This document shows, in pieces, positions 44,467 to 53,326 of a stretch of DNA of 64,000 nucleotides. Source of the DNA: Aequitasia blattaphilus (GTDB lineage Bacteria; Bacillota; Clostridia; Lachnospirales; Lachnospiraceae). The DNA lies in NCBI RefSeq assembly GCF_024721305.1, contig NZ_JAMXOD010000016.1:25684-89683 (forward strand), given 5' to 3'. Under the pieces are notes generated by a model, which was not told the DNA's origin, did not search any database, and saw only the letters and a list, made by a program, of their open reading frames with translations. Numbering within the stretch: the stretch's first letter is position 1; each line of letters starts with the position of its first letter. Made by a program: the position numbers and the translations under genes.

Positions 44467-45960
44467 TTATATTCCTGACGCTGCCGTAAGGATTTTTTCC
44501 TGTGTCGCTTCTTTCGCATAAAAACTTCCAGTGATCTTTCCATCATGAATCACAATTACCCTGTCACTCATACCTAATATCTCTGGCATTTCAGAAGATA
44601 CCATAATCACACAGTTTCCCTGCGCTGCAAAATCGTCCATCAGCTTATATATCTCTGCCTTTGCTCCTACATCAATTCCTCTTGTCGGCTCATCTAATAT
44701 CATTACCTTAGGGTTCGTAGAAAGCCACCTGGCAATAACAACTTTTTGCTGATTCCCGCCGCTTAGTTCACCTGTTAATTTATTTCTGCTCTCTGTCTTA
44801 ATAGCCAGCTTTTTTATATATTCATCACTGGTTTCCCGCTCTTCCTTCATATGTATAAAAGTTCCCAGAGAACAATACTTTCTCAAATTGGCTAAAGTTA
44901 TATTTTCCTTGATACTGCCTATCAGGTTCAACCCTATACTCTTACGGTCTTCTGAAACAAAAGCAACTCCTTTTTCAATTGCATCTTTAGGACAATTAAT
45001 TGTAACAGCCTTTCCTTCAATCAAAATCTCGCCCTCATCTTTTTTTCTCAATCCAAAAATGGTCTCAACTATTTCTGTTCGCCCGGCTCCCATTAATCCT
45101 GCAATTCCTAATATCTCGCCGCTTCTGACTTCAAAACTAATATTTCTAAACTCCTCTTTACGTGTAAGATTTTTCACTTCGATCAGAACCTCTCCCGGCT
45201 TATGAAACGTCTTATGGAATTGCTGATCCAGACTCCGTCCAACCATCATGGATATTAGCTGATCATATGTAAGATTTTTTGTTGAGTCACACCCCACGTA
45301 GGTTCCGTCACGCATAACAGTTATTTCATCAGCAATCTGGTATATTTCATCCATTTTATGGGATATGTAAATAATTCCTTTTCCTTCATTCCGTAAATCG
45401 TCGATGACCTTAAACAATTTTCCAACTTCTTCTTCCGTTATTGCAGAAGTCGGCTCATCCATAATAATAATCTCCGCATCTGTTGATACTGCTTTTGCAA
45501 TTTCAACCAATTGCATCTGTGCCACACTCAAATCACGCATTATCGCTTTTGGTGGAATTTCAATCTTCATTCCCTCAAATATTTTTATACATTCCGAATT
45601 CATCTTATTCTCGTCTATTAAATTAGTACCATTCTTCAAAAACTCTCTACCCATAAACATATTAGACGCCACACTCAAGTCTAAAAAAGGACTTAACTCT
45701 TGATGAATCATTGCAATTCCATATTTTTTTGCCGCACTGGTATTTTTGATATCAACAGATTCTCCTTTAATATAAATTTCTCCCTGATCTTTTAGATAGG
45801 TTCCATTTAATATCTTCATCAAAGTTGATTTTCCAGCTCCGTTTTCACCCATTAATGCATGAACTGTTCCATTCTTCAAGGTAAATGGGACTTCTTTCAA
45901 TACTCTTATTCCACTAAACTCTTTCACAATTCCCTTCATTTCCAAAAGTATTTCAGACAT
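44467..45960 (-). CDS. CUT2 ABC importer ATPase, RbsA type
   Basis: A 497-residue tandem ATPase. Domain 1 has Walker A GENGAGKST near 36, the degenerate signature LSVAQMQLVEIAKAV and Walker B IIIMDEPTSAIT. Domain 2 has GLMGAGRTE, signature LSGGNQQKVVIARWL and Walker B VMILDEPTRGIDVG. All nucleotide-binding motifs of an active RbsA are present, which makes it a useful contrast with the dead homologue at 58.4-59.7 kb. ATG 45960 was chosen over GTG 45966 for spacing to AAGGAGG. Confidence 0.95.
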   Translation of the reverse strand: MSEILLEMKGIVKEFSGIRVLKEVPFTLKNGTVHALMGENGAGKSTLMKILNGTYLKDQGEIYIKGESVDIKNTSAAKKYGIAMIHQELSPFLDLSVASNMFMGREFLKNGTNLIDENKMNSECIKIFEGMKIEIPPKAIMRDLSVAQMQLVEIAKAVSTDAEIIIMDEPTSAITEEEVGKLFKVIDDLRNEGKGIIYISHKMDEIYQIADEITVMRDGTYVGCDSTKNLTYDQLISMMVGRSLDQQFHKTFHKPGEVLIEVKNLTRKEEFRNISFEVRSGEILGIAGLMGAGRTEIVETIFGLRKKDEGEILIEGKAVTINCPKDAIEKGVAFVSEDRKSIGLNLIGSIKENITLANLRKYCSLGTFIHMKEERETSDEYIKKLAIKTESRNKLTGELSGGNQQKVVIARWLSTNPKVMILDEPTRGIDVGAKAEIYKLMDDFAAQGNCVIMVSSEMPEILGMSDRVIVIHDGKITGSFYAKEATQEKILTAASGI

Positions 45961-45990
45961 TCTCACCCCTCCTTTCCTTTTATCTTTTCA

Positions 45991-47211
45991 TTAACCTTTT
46001 ATATTTCGTGGCGCTAATGCAATTTTTCCTAAAATTGCGTATTGCATTGCGTGTCCTGCTGCCGGTATATTTCCCGGTACATGATTCATTGTTGAATATG
46101 CAAGAGTTGCGAATTTGATTGCTTCTTTGAATTCAGCCGGGATGCCGATTTCTGAGGATGTAACTGCCTGAACATTTTGAGGAATTCTTTTCTGTATCTC
46201 TTTCATAATCTGTGGATTACGAACCCCGCCACCACTGCAATACATCTTTTTTGTATTACGGATAATTTCTTCCGGAATATTGTCTCTCATACTTTTCGCA
46301 ATTGCTTCTCCTGTAAAAGCACAAGCTGTTGCCAAAATATCTTTTGGGTCTAATTCTTTAAATTTCTCCAAGACACCATCAATATAGTCTGAACTATAGT
46401 CTGCAATCCATCCTGACCTTGGTACCGGTCTGTCAAAAAAGGGATGTCCCATGAAATATTCTAATAGCTCATCATTTACCTTACCTTCAGCTGCCAATAA
46501 TCCATCTTTGTCATATTCCATATCAAAAAGCTTCCTGCACATATAATTCGAAACTACGTTTCCCGGACCGGTATCAAATCCAAACATATCCTTTCTATCT
46601 TTGCTTGCGACATGGAGATTTGCAATTCCGCCTATGTTCAACGTCATTGTTGGTTCATCCTTGTCTCGAAAGAGAACAAAATCCAAATATGGCATAAGTG
46701 GTGCCGCAGCTCCTCCGGACGCGTGATCAGCCGGTCGGAAATGTGTTACTGTATCAATATTAGTAAGATTTGCAATAATAGATGTTTCACCCATCTGCAT
46801 TCCTGCCGGAAACTTACCGGACTCCCATCTTCCCACCCAGTCATTTAGCTCCTCTTCAGTCATTTTTGAAATTCCAGCATGGTCAGGCTGTTCTTGGTAA
46901 ATTGTTTGCGTATCCAATCCTAAAACCTTAATATCCTCTGAGTTGATATTATTTTCTTTCATAAACTGTTCTGCTTTTTCTGCAAATACTGCTCCGCAAA
47001 GATAATTGAGTCTGTTAAGACCAACCATGTCTACCTTATTTTCAAAAGCATCTCTGACAATTCTGGCAACTGACTCCGGCCATTCATAAGAATCTCCTTT
47101 CAAAAACTTTGGTGGCGTAGGGAAACCATCCTTTCCCATACTAATCTCTGCAAGAACCACATCGATTCCATCAAATGATGATCCACTGTTCATACCCATA
47201 ATTAAATCCAT
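45991..47211 (-). CDS. AnmK-family 1,6-anhydro-sugar kinase
   Basis: A 406-residue sugar kinase of the AnmK family (ASKHA fold). Relatives cleave and phosphorylate 1,6-anhydro-N-acetylmuramic acid, or levoglucosan in fungi. Seen are the ATP-site loop GMNSGSSFDGID (family form usually GxMSGTSxDG), the catalytic Asp region FRPADHASGGAAAPL (usually DxAxGGQGAPL), LNIGGIANL and GFDTGPGN. The changed loops suggest a substrate other than anhydro-MurNAc. No murQ etherase lies nearby. It is first in an operon with an RbsABC importer and two oxidoreductases, behind a LacI operator. Confidence 0.85.
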   Translation of the reverse strand: MDLIMGMNSGSSFDGIDVVLAEISMGKDGFPTPPKFLKGDSYEWPESVARIVRDAFENKVDMVGLNRLNYLCGAVFAEKAEQFMKENNINSEDIKVLGLDTQTIYQEQPDHAGISKMTEEELNDWVGRWESGKFPAGMQMGETSIIANLTNIDTVTHFRPADHASGGAAAPLMPYLDFVLFRDKDEPTMTLNIGGIANLHVASKDRKDMFGFDTGPGNVVSNYMCRKLFDMEYDKDGLLAAEGKVNDELLEYFMGHPFFDRPVPRSGWIADYSSDYIDGVLEKFKELDPKDILATACAFTGEAIAKSMRDNIPEEIIRNTKKMYCSGGGVRNPQIMKEIQKRIPQNVQAVTSSEIGIPAEFKEAIKFATLAYSTMNHVPGNIPAAGHAMQYAILGKIALAPRNIKG

Positions 47212-47295
47212 TTCATTTCCTCCTTCTCTTTTGTTATAAATTCTCCATATTATCGGTCGTTTCCGATTGGAGTAATTATCTTATAAAACGAATCA

Positions 47296-47311
47296 GTGAG
47301 AACGTTCTCAC
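47296..47311. promoter_or_regulatory. Perfect 16-bp LacI-type operator before anmK
   Basis: GTGAGAACGTTCTCAC is a perfect palindrome with central CG, the typical form for LacI-family proteins. It sits 85 bp before the AnmK ATG, upstream of -10-like TATAAG/GATAAT. It also fits a loose catabolite-responsive consensus, so CcpA could share it. A second inverted repeat, ATCGG-6-CCGAT (47252-47267), lies in the leader. Confidence 0.75.
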
Positions 47312-47342
47312 TCGGCGTAAAAAAATATAAAACACCTAAATT

Positions 47343-48371
47343 TTATATTTTTTTACATGATTTTCGTACTCTTAGCTCTATTGATAAATTCTTTTTTACT
47401 TCCTCCTCTGCTTTAGATTTATCATTAACTAATTCGATAGCTCTATGTACTGCAACCTTTCCAATAAACTCCGGAAACTGCGCAATTGTGGTAATATTCA
47501 TAAGTTCTGTTATTTCCGAATCATCCCATACAATAAGCGATATATCCTCCGGTATTTTTTTTCCGAATTCTTGAATTCCGATAATTGTTCCCGCACAGAG
47601 TCCGTTATTTACTACCAAAACTGCTGTAATGTCATTGTTAAGCATTAAAAGTTCCTTCACAGCGTGGGAACTCTGACCAAATTCATGAGCATCAGCCTGA
47701 ATTAACCATGTTGATTGAAATTCAATATTATTGTTTTTCAACGCATCCAGATAACCTGATACTCTTTCCTTTTCAGTAAAAAACTTATCCGTAGTTAATA
47801 CTCCGATATTTCTATGTCCCAAACCAATCAAATATTCTGTTGCTTTATATCCGCCGCCATAATTATCACTGGTAATTGAATCTGCCTTTATTTCATCCGG
47901 CTCATAATCGATAAACACAATAGGTATATCCGACTCATACGCATCTATATTTTTCTCTCTGATTTTTTGATCCTTTGTATAAGCAGGAGCCAAAATAATT
48001 GCATCAACACGTCTGCTGCGCAAGCTTTTCAATTGTGTTATTTCATTGCGAACATCTTCGTGTGTATTGCATATGATTACTGAATACGATTTATCGAAGG
48101 CCTCCTTTTCTATTGCTTCAATTACCTTTACAAAAAAATGGTTTGATATCCTGTCGACTACAATTGCAATCGTATTTGTTTTTTTACTGCGTAAACTTCT
48201 TGCCATCGCATTCGGGGAGTAGTTCAGCTCTTTTACTGCATTCATCACTTTTTCTTTTACTGCCATTGATGTTTTCCCGTAGTTACCGATAACACGTCCG
48301 GCTGTTGCTCTGGAAACGCCTGCTCTTTTTGCCACATCTTCTATTGTAACTGGTGATTCCTTCTGATTCAT
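47343..48371 (-). CDS. LacI-family transcriptional regulator of the AnmK operon
   Basis: A 342-residue repressor: helix-turn-helix VTIEDVAKRAGVSRATAGRV (about residues 7-26), hinge with NYSPNAMARSLRSKK, then the effector domain with IAIVVDRISNHFF. ATG 48371 follows AGGCGGA; a longer reading to 48428 begins upstream of the operator and is unlikely. Matching operator palindromes lie at its own promoter and before anmK, so it very likely represses both and is relieved by the imported sugar. Confidence 0.92.
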   Translation of the reverse strand: MNQKESPVTIEDVAKRAGVSRATAGRVIGNYGKTSMAVKEKVMNAVKELNYSPNAMARSLRSKKTNTIAIVVDRISNHFFVKVIEAIEKEAFDKSYSVIICNTHEDVRNEITQLKSLRSRRVDAIILAPAYTKDQKIREKNIDAYESDIPIVFIDYEPDEIKADSITSDNYGGGYKATEYLIGLGHRNIGVLTTDKFFTEKERVSGYLDALKNNNIEFQSTWLIQADAHEFGQSSHAVKELLMLNNDITAVLVVNNGLCAGTIIGIQEFGKKIPEDISLIVWDDSEITELMNITTIAQFPEFIGKVAVHRAIELVNDKSKAEEEVKKNLSIELRVRKSCKKI

Positions 48372-48400
48372 ACTTATCCGCCTGTCCTTCATGAGATTTG

Positions 48401-48456
48401 TGAGAAGGTTCTCATTTGATATTCCCATGTTATCATTCCATTATCGTATTTGTCAA
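48401..48456 (-). promoter_or_regulatory. Promoter and operator of the LacI gene
   Basis: TTGACA (48456-48451), 18 bases, TAACAT (48432-48427) on the minus strand, followed by TGAGAAGGTTCTCA (48401-48414), a one-mismatch relative of the anmK operator. The operator covers the start-site region, as expected for autorepression. A third weak half-palindrome, TGAGACTCTCA, lies at 48560-48570. Confidence 0.7.
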
Positions 48457-48579
48457 TTGTAATTTCGATTTCTATCTTTTTTTAGTCGTTTTGTTTACAT
48501 TTTTCAGCTTGATTTGTTAGAATTTGATGAACACATGGTGAGAATACATTAAAGTACAGTGAGACTCTCATTGAGATTG

Positions 48580-49452
48580 TTATAGAAATGTCATACTCCA
48601 TCGGTTATGATATATTTCTTTTGCTTTTAATGGAATTAAATTTTTCTGCTCCTCCAGATTTTCCACAATCCCTTTCCGGGATGGCAGAGAAGACCAGGGC
48701 TCTATGCATATAAAACCAGCTTTTGTTCCGGGTGTATGCCAAATCCCCAAATACGTCATGTCTGGAAATGAAACAGAAATCTCTGAAGTATCCAATTTTG
48801 ATCTTAGTGTCACTTTTTTTGACATATCCCGCAAAATCACTGCATCATCATCAAACATCTGATGCCTTAACCTGATAATTCGGTTATCCTCTAATAAATA
48901 AAGCTCATCCTTTCCCGTTACGAAGCAGTCTTCTGACATACCAATACGGTAAGGCGAGCATTCTTCCTCAAATTCCAAATAATAATCTTCAAATCTCCCT
49001 GTTCCTATCGGCACATTAAATCCTGGATGACCACCTATTCCAAAATACATTGTCTTAAAGTCCTTATTTCTAACCTCATAGATTACATCTATTTGGTTCT
49101 CTCTTAACTCATAATGAATGTACAGCTCAAATAAAAAGGGGTACATTTTTTGTGTTTCTGAAGAGGAAACCAGTTTAAAACTCACAGAGTCCTTAGTACA
49201 GTTTTCTGTCTCAAGTGTTGAACCTGACAGAAATCCATGAATAGGCATATGAAACTCTTCTCCGTTATATACGTATTTTCCCTCAGTCAGTCTTGCTATG
49301 TATGGAAATAAGTTCAGTGCCCGGTCACCCCAAAACTTTGTGTCTCCCTGCCAGATATACTCAATGCCGTTTTCTCCCTCTACAGACCATAATTCTGCTC
49401 CCTTTGAGTTTATTTTTACTTTAAGATAATCGTTGCTGATTTCGATAATCAT
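48580..49452 (-). CDS. Aldose 1-epimerase family protein (GalM/LacX-like)
   Basis: A 290-residue galactose-mutarotase-fold protein of the LacX type. Visible are GIEYIWQGDTKFWG near 24, FPYIARLTEGKY, the histidine in HMPIHGFLSG near 73 and GIGGHPGFNVPI near 145, and CIEPWSSLPSRKG near 255, close to the catalytic Glu of this group. It interconverts sugar anomers or binds a phospho-sugar. ATG 49452 has GGAGGGGAG. It follows a regulator fragment by 18 bp and precedes the LacI unit. Confidence 0.88.
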   Translation of the reverse strand: MIIEISNDYLKVKINSKGAELWSVEGENGIEYIWQGDTKFWGDRALNLFPYIARLTEGKYVYNGEEFHMPIHGFLSGSTLETENCTKDSVSFKLVSSSETQKMYPFLFELYIHYELRENQIDVIYEVRNKDFKTMYFGIGGHPGFNVPIGTGRFEDYYLEFEEECSPYRIGMSEDCFVTGKDELYLLEDNRIIRLRHQMFDDDAVILRDMSKKVTLRSKLDTSEISVSFPDMTYLGIWHTPGTKAGFICIEPWSSLPSRKGIVENLEEQKNLIPLKAKEIYHNRWSMTFL

Positions 49453-49470
49453 TCCTTTCTCCCCTCCCAT

Positions 49471-50124
49471 TTATGACTTAATAATTTTTTTCCGGTAACT
49501 TCCAGGTGTCTCTCCGTGATATTTCTGAAATATTTTTAGAAAAGATCTCACGTCTCTAAATCCCACCTCTGCTGCAATTTCATTAATTGTCCGATCCGTT
49601 GACAACAAAAGTGACACTGCCTGTTCCAGCCGGACTTTATTAATATACTCTTTGAAATTCATATTGGCATTTTTTTTGAAATAACTGGAAAAGTAAAAAG
49701 GATTCATATGTACTACATCAGCAAGTATTTCCAGTGACAGATTCTCCTTATAATGATCCTGAATATATTGCTTAGCCTTCTCAATATCTTTGCGCTCATT
49801 TGAAATAACAGAATTTCTGATACACCCGTAATATAAATCAAAATACTCTTTGTACCTTTGTGACATCCTTGAAAAGTCTCTTTCTTTTCGTCCATGTTCC
49901 AAAAGTTCCAGCATATCCACTTCCGGCAAAGCAATTCCCATGGTATCAAATCTTTTTTCGCACTCTTTTATATCTGTGCAAAAATAAAAGCCTGCATCCT
50001 GTCGATTTCCTTCTGATACAATTGCAAGTTTTCGTTTGTAGATCAGATATTGCTTATTATAACGTGCCTCATCCTGGCGAATCATCCAATTAACAAAACA
50101 GGGAGCAGGCGAAATAAAATTCAC
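49471..50124 (-). pseudogene. AraC/YesN-type regulator, probable 5'-truncated remnant
   Basis: The 217-codon frame ends in a good AraC output domain (about residues 115-215: FSSYFKKNANMNFKEYINKV and FRDVRSFLKIFQKYHGETPG). The preceding 100 residues resemble the middle of a longer YesN-type protein, but there is no receiver domain. Its only early start, GTG 50124, lies inside the terminator hairpin of the upstream GH36 gene, and Met at 50085 has no ribosome site. This suggests a gene whose 5' part was lost when the GH36/CUT2 unit came to lie next to it. A functional short regulator cannot be excluded. Confidence 0.6.
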
Positions 50125-50132
50125 CTGCTCCC
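50101..50132 (-). terminator. Intrinsic terminator of the GH36/CUT2 operon
   Basis: GGGAGCAGG and CCTGCTCCC form a perfect nine-pair stem with a 14-base loop, six bases after the GH36 stop; TGTTTTGTT follows on the minus strand. Confidence 0.8.
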
Positions 50133-50137
50133 TTAAA

Positions 50138-52357
50138 TCATTCTTTTTCTAAAACAATCAATTTTGAATAAAAATCATATCCCGGTTCATCACCTCTTAC
50201 CGGTAAACCACAGCTTCCATCTGCCAGGCTGATTCCCATATTCATTAACTCCAGACCACTATAGGTCTTTTGATTATCCTTTCTTTTATAAACTGCCTTC
50301 TCATCCAGACCTCTTGGATAGATTCTTCTAAAAGGAGCATTTACCTCGTTAAGCTCACGGTAAATTCCAATTACTGCTGTTTCTTTTCCTTCGTCTACGC
50401 ACATCCAGCCGGATATATTATTTTCGAAGGGGCTTTGCAATCTGTAAAATCTCCCCTTTTGAATCACTTCACGGTATTCCTTCATAAATCTGACCTGCTC
50501 TTTTATTTCTAAACGCTCTGTATCTGACAGGATTCCCAGATCCAGTTCATATCCAAAGGTTCCAAAGCATGCCACATCTCCTCTTGTTTTCAGCTTTATC
50601 TCCCGATTCAACTGGGCATTTGGAGATTTTGATACGTGAGCCCCCATAGTACATAATGGATAGATAAAAGAAGTTCCATACTGGATTTTCACCCGTTCAA
50701 ACGCATCATTGTCATCACTTGTCCATGTTTGAGGGGCATAATAAAGCATACCCGGGTCGAACCTGGCTCCGCCGCTTGCGCAGGACTCAAATAATACATT
50801 GGGAAAAGCCTGTATCATTCGTTCATAAAGCCTGTAGACTCCAAGCATATATCTGTGATAAATTTCTCCCTGTTGCTCCGGTGGAAATACCGGAGAATAG
50901 CATTCTGTCAGGCTTCTGTTCATATCCCACTTAATGTAGGAAATCTCACATCCTCGAAATGATTCATGAAGCATATCGAAAATCCCCTCTACCACCTCCG
51001 GGTTTGCAAAATCCAAAACGTATTGATTCCGTCCATGAGATGTTTTTCGCTCCGGAGTTCTCAGCACCCATTCCGGATGATTCTTATAAAGTTCAGAATC
51101 CTTACTGATCATTTCCGGTTCTATCCAGATTCCGAAAGCCATGCCCAACTCAGTGATTTTCTTCGAGAGACCCTGCAATCCGATTGGTATTTTCTCCTTA
51201 TTTACGAACCAGTCTCCAAGTCCTCCCAGCTCACTGTTTCTTTTTCCAAACCATCCGTCGTCTAATACAAATAGCTCCATTCCAACTTCCTTTGCTGTTT
51301 TCGCCAGTGTGAACAGCTTTTCTTCATTAAAATCAAAATAGGTTGCTTCCCAGTTATTAATGGGAATAGGTCTTACCTTTTCTTTCCAGCTTCCTCTGAT
51401 CAGGTAGTGTCTGAATAAAGAGTGGAATCCATTGCTAATATCCTGCAGTCCCTTCGCGGAATAAGTCATTGCGCATTCAGGGGATTCAAATACCTCCCCT
51501 TCCTTTAATCTCCATGAAAATGTGTCCGGGTGTATTCCCAGCTGTACTCTTGTAAGATCATGGGTAGATACTTCAATCTGAGCTTCAAAATTCCCACTGT
51601 ACAGAAGTGCAAATCCAATTGCTTCTCCAAAGCTTTCCGTCGTTTCCTTCCTGGATAAAATAAAGGCAGGATTATGATTCGCTGAAGATATTCCTCTGTT
51701 ACTTCCAAATCCTTGTGTTCCCCAGACTAACGCCCTGGACTTTACATGTCTTTCTCTACTCCACGCACCGGAAAATTGAAGCATTTCATAGTCTTTATCC
51801 GGTAAATCAAGATTTAAGCTCATTATCTTATTTATGGAAACAGACTGGTCTCCCCGGTTTTCAAATGTGACTCTTCTTGTAATCCCATTCAATTCATTAA
51901 AAATCGAGTAATGAAGTGTCATTTGAATCTTAGAAACTACGTCTTCTAAAATAATCTCCAAAGAATCACAGTCACTCTCCTGATTTGCATAACACGCAGG
52001 TAAACCTTCTATTCCTTTTTTACCGGAATATATTTTATGGCTTTTATATTGAAAATCCGAAATGCAGCTTCCATTTTCCTGCTGTATTTCAAATGCAGGT
52101 ATGCGGTAATCTGTTGTACCAAAGGACGGATACTCCTGTTTTATATGCTCTAAAGAAAACTCCCAGTCTCCTTCATATACATAGCTTGTCATATACCTTG
52201 CCGCATATTCTATATATTCCGAATAGTCCGGCTTATCTTCGACTCTTTTCCCAAAGTAAATCTGTCCGATACTGCCATTTCTTAAAACCTTTATAATATA
52301 ACTCATCTCCTGATTATAAAGATGAAATTGTTTCGTTTTTTCGTGAAAGCGTATCAT
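50138..52357 (-). CDS. GH36 alpha-galactosidase (RafA/AgaA type)
   Basis: A 739-residue cytoplasmic alpha-galactosidase, homologous along its length to the enzyme at 20482-22677 but clearly diverged. Motifs: LDDGWFGKR near 365, nucleophile Asp478 in YIKWDMNRS, ESCASGGARFDPGML near 524, acid/base Asp548 in TWTSDDNDA. AAGGAG precedes ATG 52357. It is the last gene of an operon with a complete CUT2 importer, which is unusual because CUT2 systems usually carry monosaccharides while this enzyme needs at least a disaccharide or glycoside such as melibiose or galactinol. Confidence 0.94.
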   Translation of the reverse strand: MIRFHEKTKQFHLYNQEMSYIIKVLRNGSIGQIYFGKRVEDKPDYSEYIEYAARYMTSYVYEGDWEFSLEHIKQEYPSFGTTDYRIPAFEIQQENGSCISDFQYKSHKIYSGKKGIEGLPACYANQESDCDSLEIILEDVVSKIQMTLHYSIFNELNGITRRVTFENRGDQSVSINKIMSLNLDLPDKDYEMLQFSGAWSRERHVKSRALVWGTQGFGSNRGISSANHNPAFILSRKETTESFGEAIGFALLYSGNFEAQIEVSTHDLTRVQLGIHPDTFSWRLKEGEVFESPECAMTYSAKGLQDISNGFHSLFRHYLIRGSWKEKVRPIPINNWEATYFDFNEEKLFTLAKTAKEVGMELFVLDDGWFGKRNSELGGLGDWFVNKEKIPIGLQGLSKKITELGMAFGIWIEPEMISKDSELYKNHPEWVLRTPERKTSHGRNQYVLDFANPEVVEGIFDMLHESFRGCEISYIKWDMNRSLTECYSPVFPPEQQGEIYHRYMLGVYRLYERMIQAFPNVLFESCASGGARFDPGMLYYAPQTWTSDDNDAFERVKIQYGTSFIYPLCTMGAHVSKSPNAQLNREIKLKTRGDVACFGTFGYELDLGILSDTERLEIKEQVRFMKEYREVIQKGRFYRLQSPFENNISGWMCVDEGKETAVIGIYRELNEVNAPFRRIYPRGLDEKAVYKRKDNQKTYSGLELMNMGISLADGSCGLPVRGDEPGYDFYSKLIVLEKE

Positions 52358-52368
52358 ACAACTGCTCC

Positions 52369-53313
52369 TTATACTGCATTTCTTCGTTTTTTGCTAAAAT
52401 TATCTAAAGCAACAGCCAGAATCAGAACAAGTCCTTTTACGACTCTCTGCCAGTAATCCTGGATATCCATCAAAACCATACCGTTTGTTAAAACTCCCAT
52501 GAACAGAACACCAATCAGGACGCCTCTTATCTTTCCTTCTCCTCCTGCCACACTGGTTCCTCCCAGTACACAGGCTGTAATAATATCCATTTCATAGCTG
52601 TTTCCTGCTGTGGGCTGTCCACTGTTAATTCTGGAGAGAAGAATCACTCCTGCCAGCGCTCCTAAAATTCCCTGGAGAAGATATACCTTATAGATTACCT
52701 TACTTACCGATACGCCGGAAAGTCTTGAAGCCTCTTTATTTCCTCCGATGCCGTATACTGTCCGTCCAAATATGGTTTTATTCAACACAATGTATCCAAA
52801 GATAAAGACCAGAACCATAATGATAACCGGGAAGGGAATTCCAAGCATATATCCCTGTCCTAAAAATAGAAAGCCGTTTGGAAGACCATAAATTGGCATA
52901 CCTCCTGAAATCAGGTAGGCAACTCCCCTTAAGATGGTCATTGTTGCAAGGGTGGCAATCATTGGAAACATTCCGATGATATTAATCAGCATGCCATTAA
53001 TCAGGCCGATTACTGCTCCTACTAAAAGACAAATCAAAACTGCCAATACCGGGTGCATTCCGCCAGCCATCAGTGATGCTCCTAAAACGCAGGCAACTCC
53101 AACTAATGAACCTACCGATAAGTCTATACCACCCGTGATAATTACCATCGTCATACCAACAGAGCAAATACCCATAATCGCAATTTGTCTTAATATATTT
53201 AAAATATTTTCTCTAGTCAGAAATGCGTTTGCCGTAAAGGAAAAAATCCCTATCAGAACAATAAGTGCGACAAGCATAGCATATTCCGTCCAATTTACTT
53301 TTTTCATTTTCAT
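52369..53313 (-). CDS. CUT2 ABC importer permease, RbsC type
   Basis: A 314-residue multi-helix permease: GMTMVIITGGIDLSVGSLVG near 54, LATMTILRGVAYLISGG near 117 and ACVLGGTSVAGGEGKIRG near 240. ATG 53313 has GAGG eight bases upstream; the frame extends to 53370 but overlaps the ATPase gene. Second CUT2 pore in the window and the likeliest partner for the nearby pseudo-ATPase. Confidence 0.93.
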   Translation of the reverse strand: MKMKKVNWTEYAMLVALIVLIGIFSFTANAFLTRENILNILRQIAIMGICSVGMTMVIITGGIDLSVGSLVGVACVLGASLMAGGMHPVLAVLICLLVGAVIGLINGMLINIIGMFPMIATLATMTILRGVAYLISGGMPIYGLPNGFLFLGQGYMLGIPFPVIIMVLVFIFGYIVLNKTIFGRTVYGIGGNKEASRLSGVSVSKVIYKVYLLQGILGALAGVILLSRINSGQPTAGNSYEMDIITACVLGGTSVAGGEGKIRGVLIGVLFMGVLTNGMVLMDIQDYWQRVVKGLVLILAVALDNFSKKRRNAV

Positions 53314-53326
53314 TCTCTTTACCTCA

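Noticed and set aside
47296-47311. The palindrome as a CcpA catabolite site only
   Set aside because: It fits a loose cre pattern, but perfect symmetry and a matching copy at the neighbouring LacI gene favour the local repressor.
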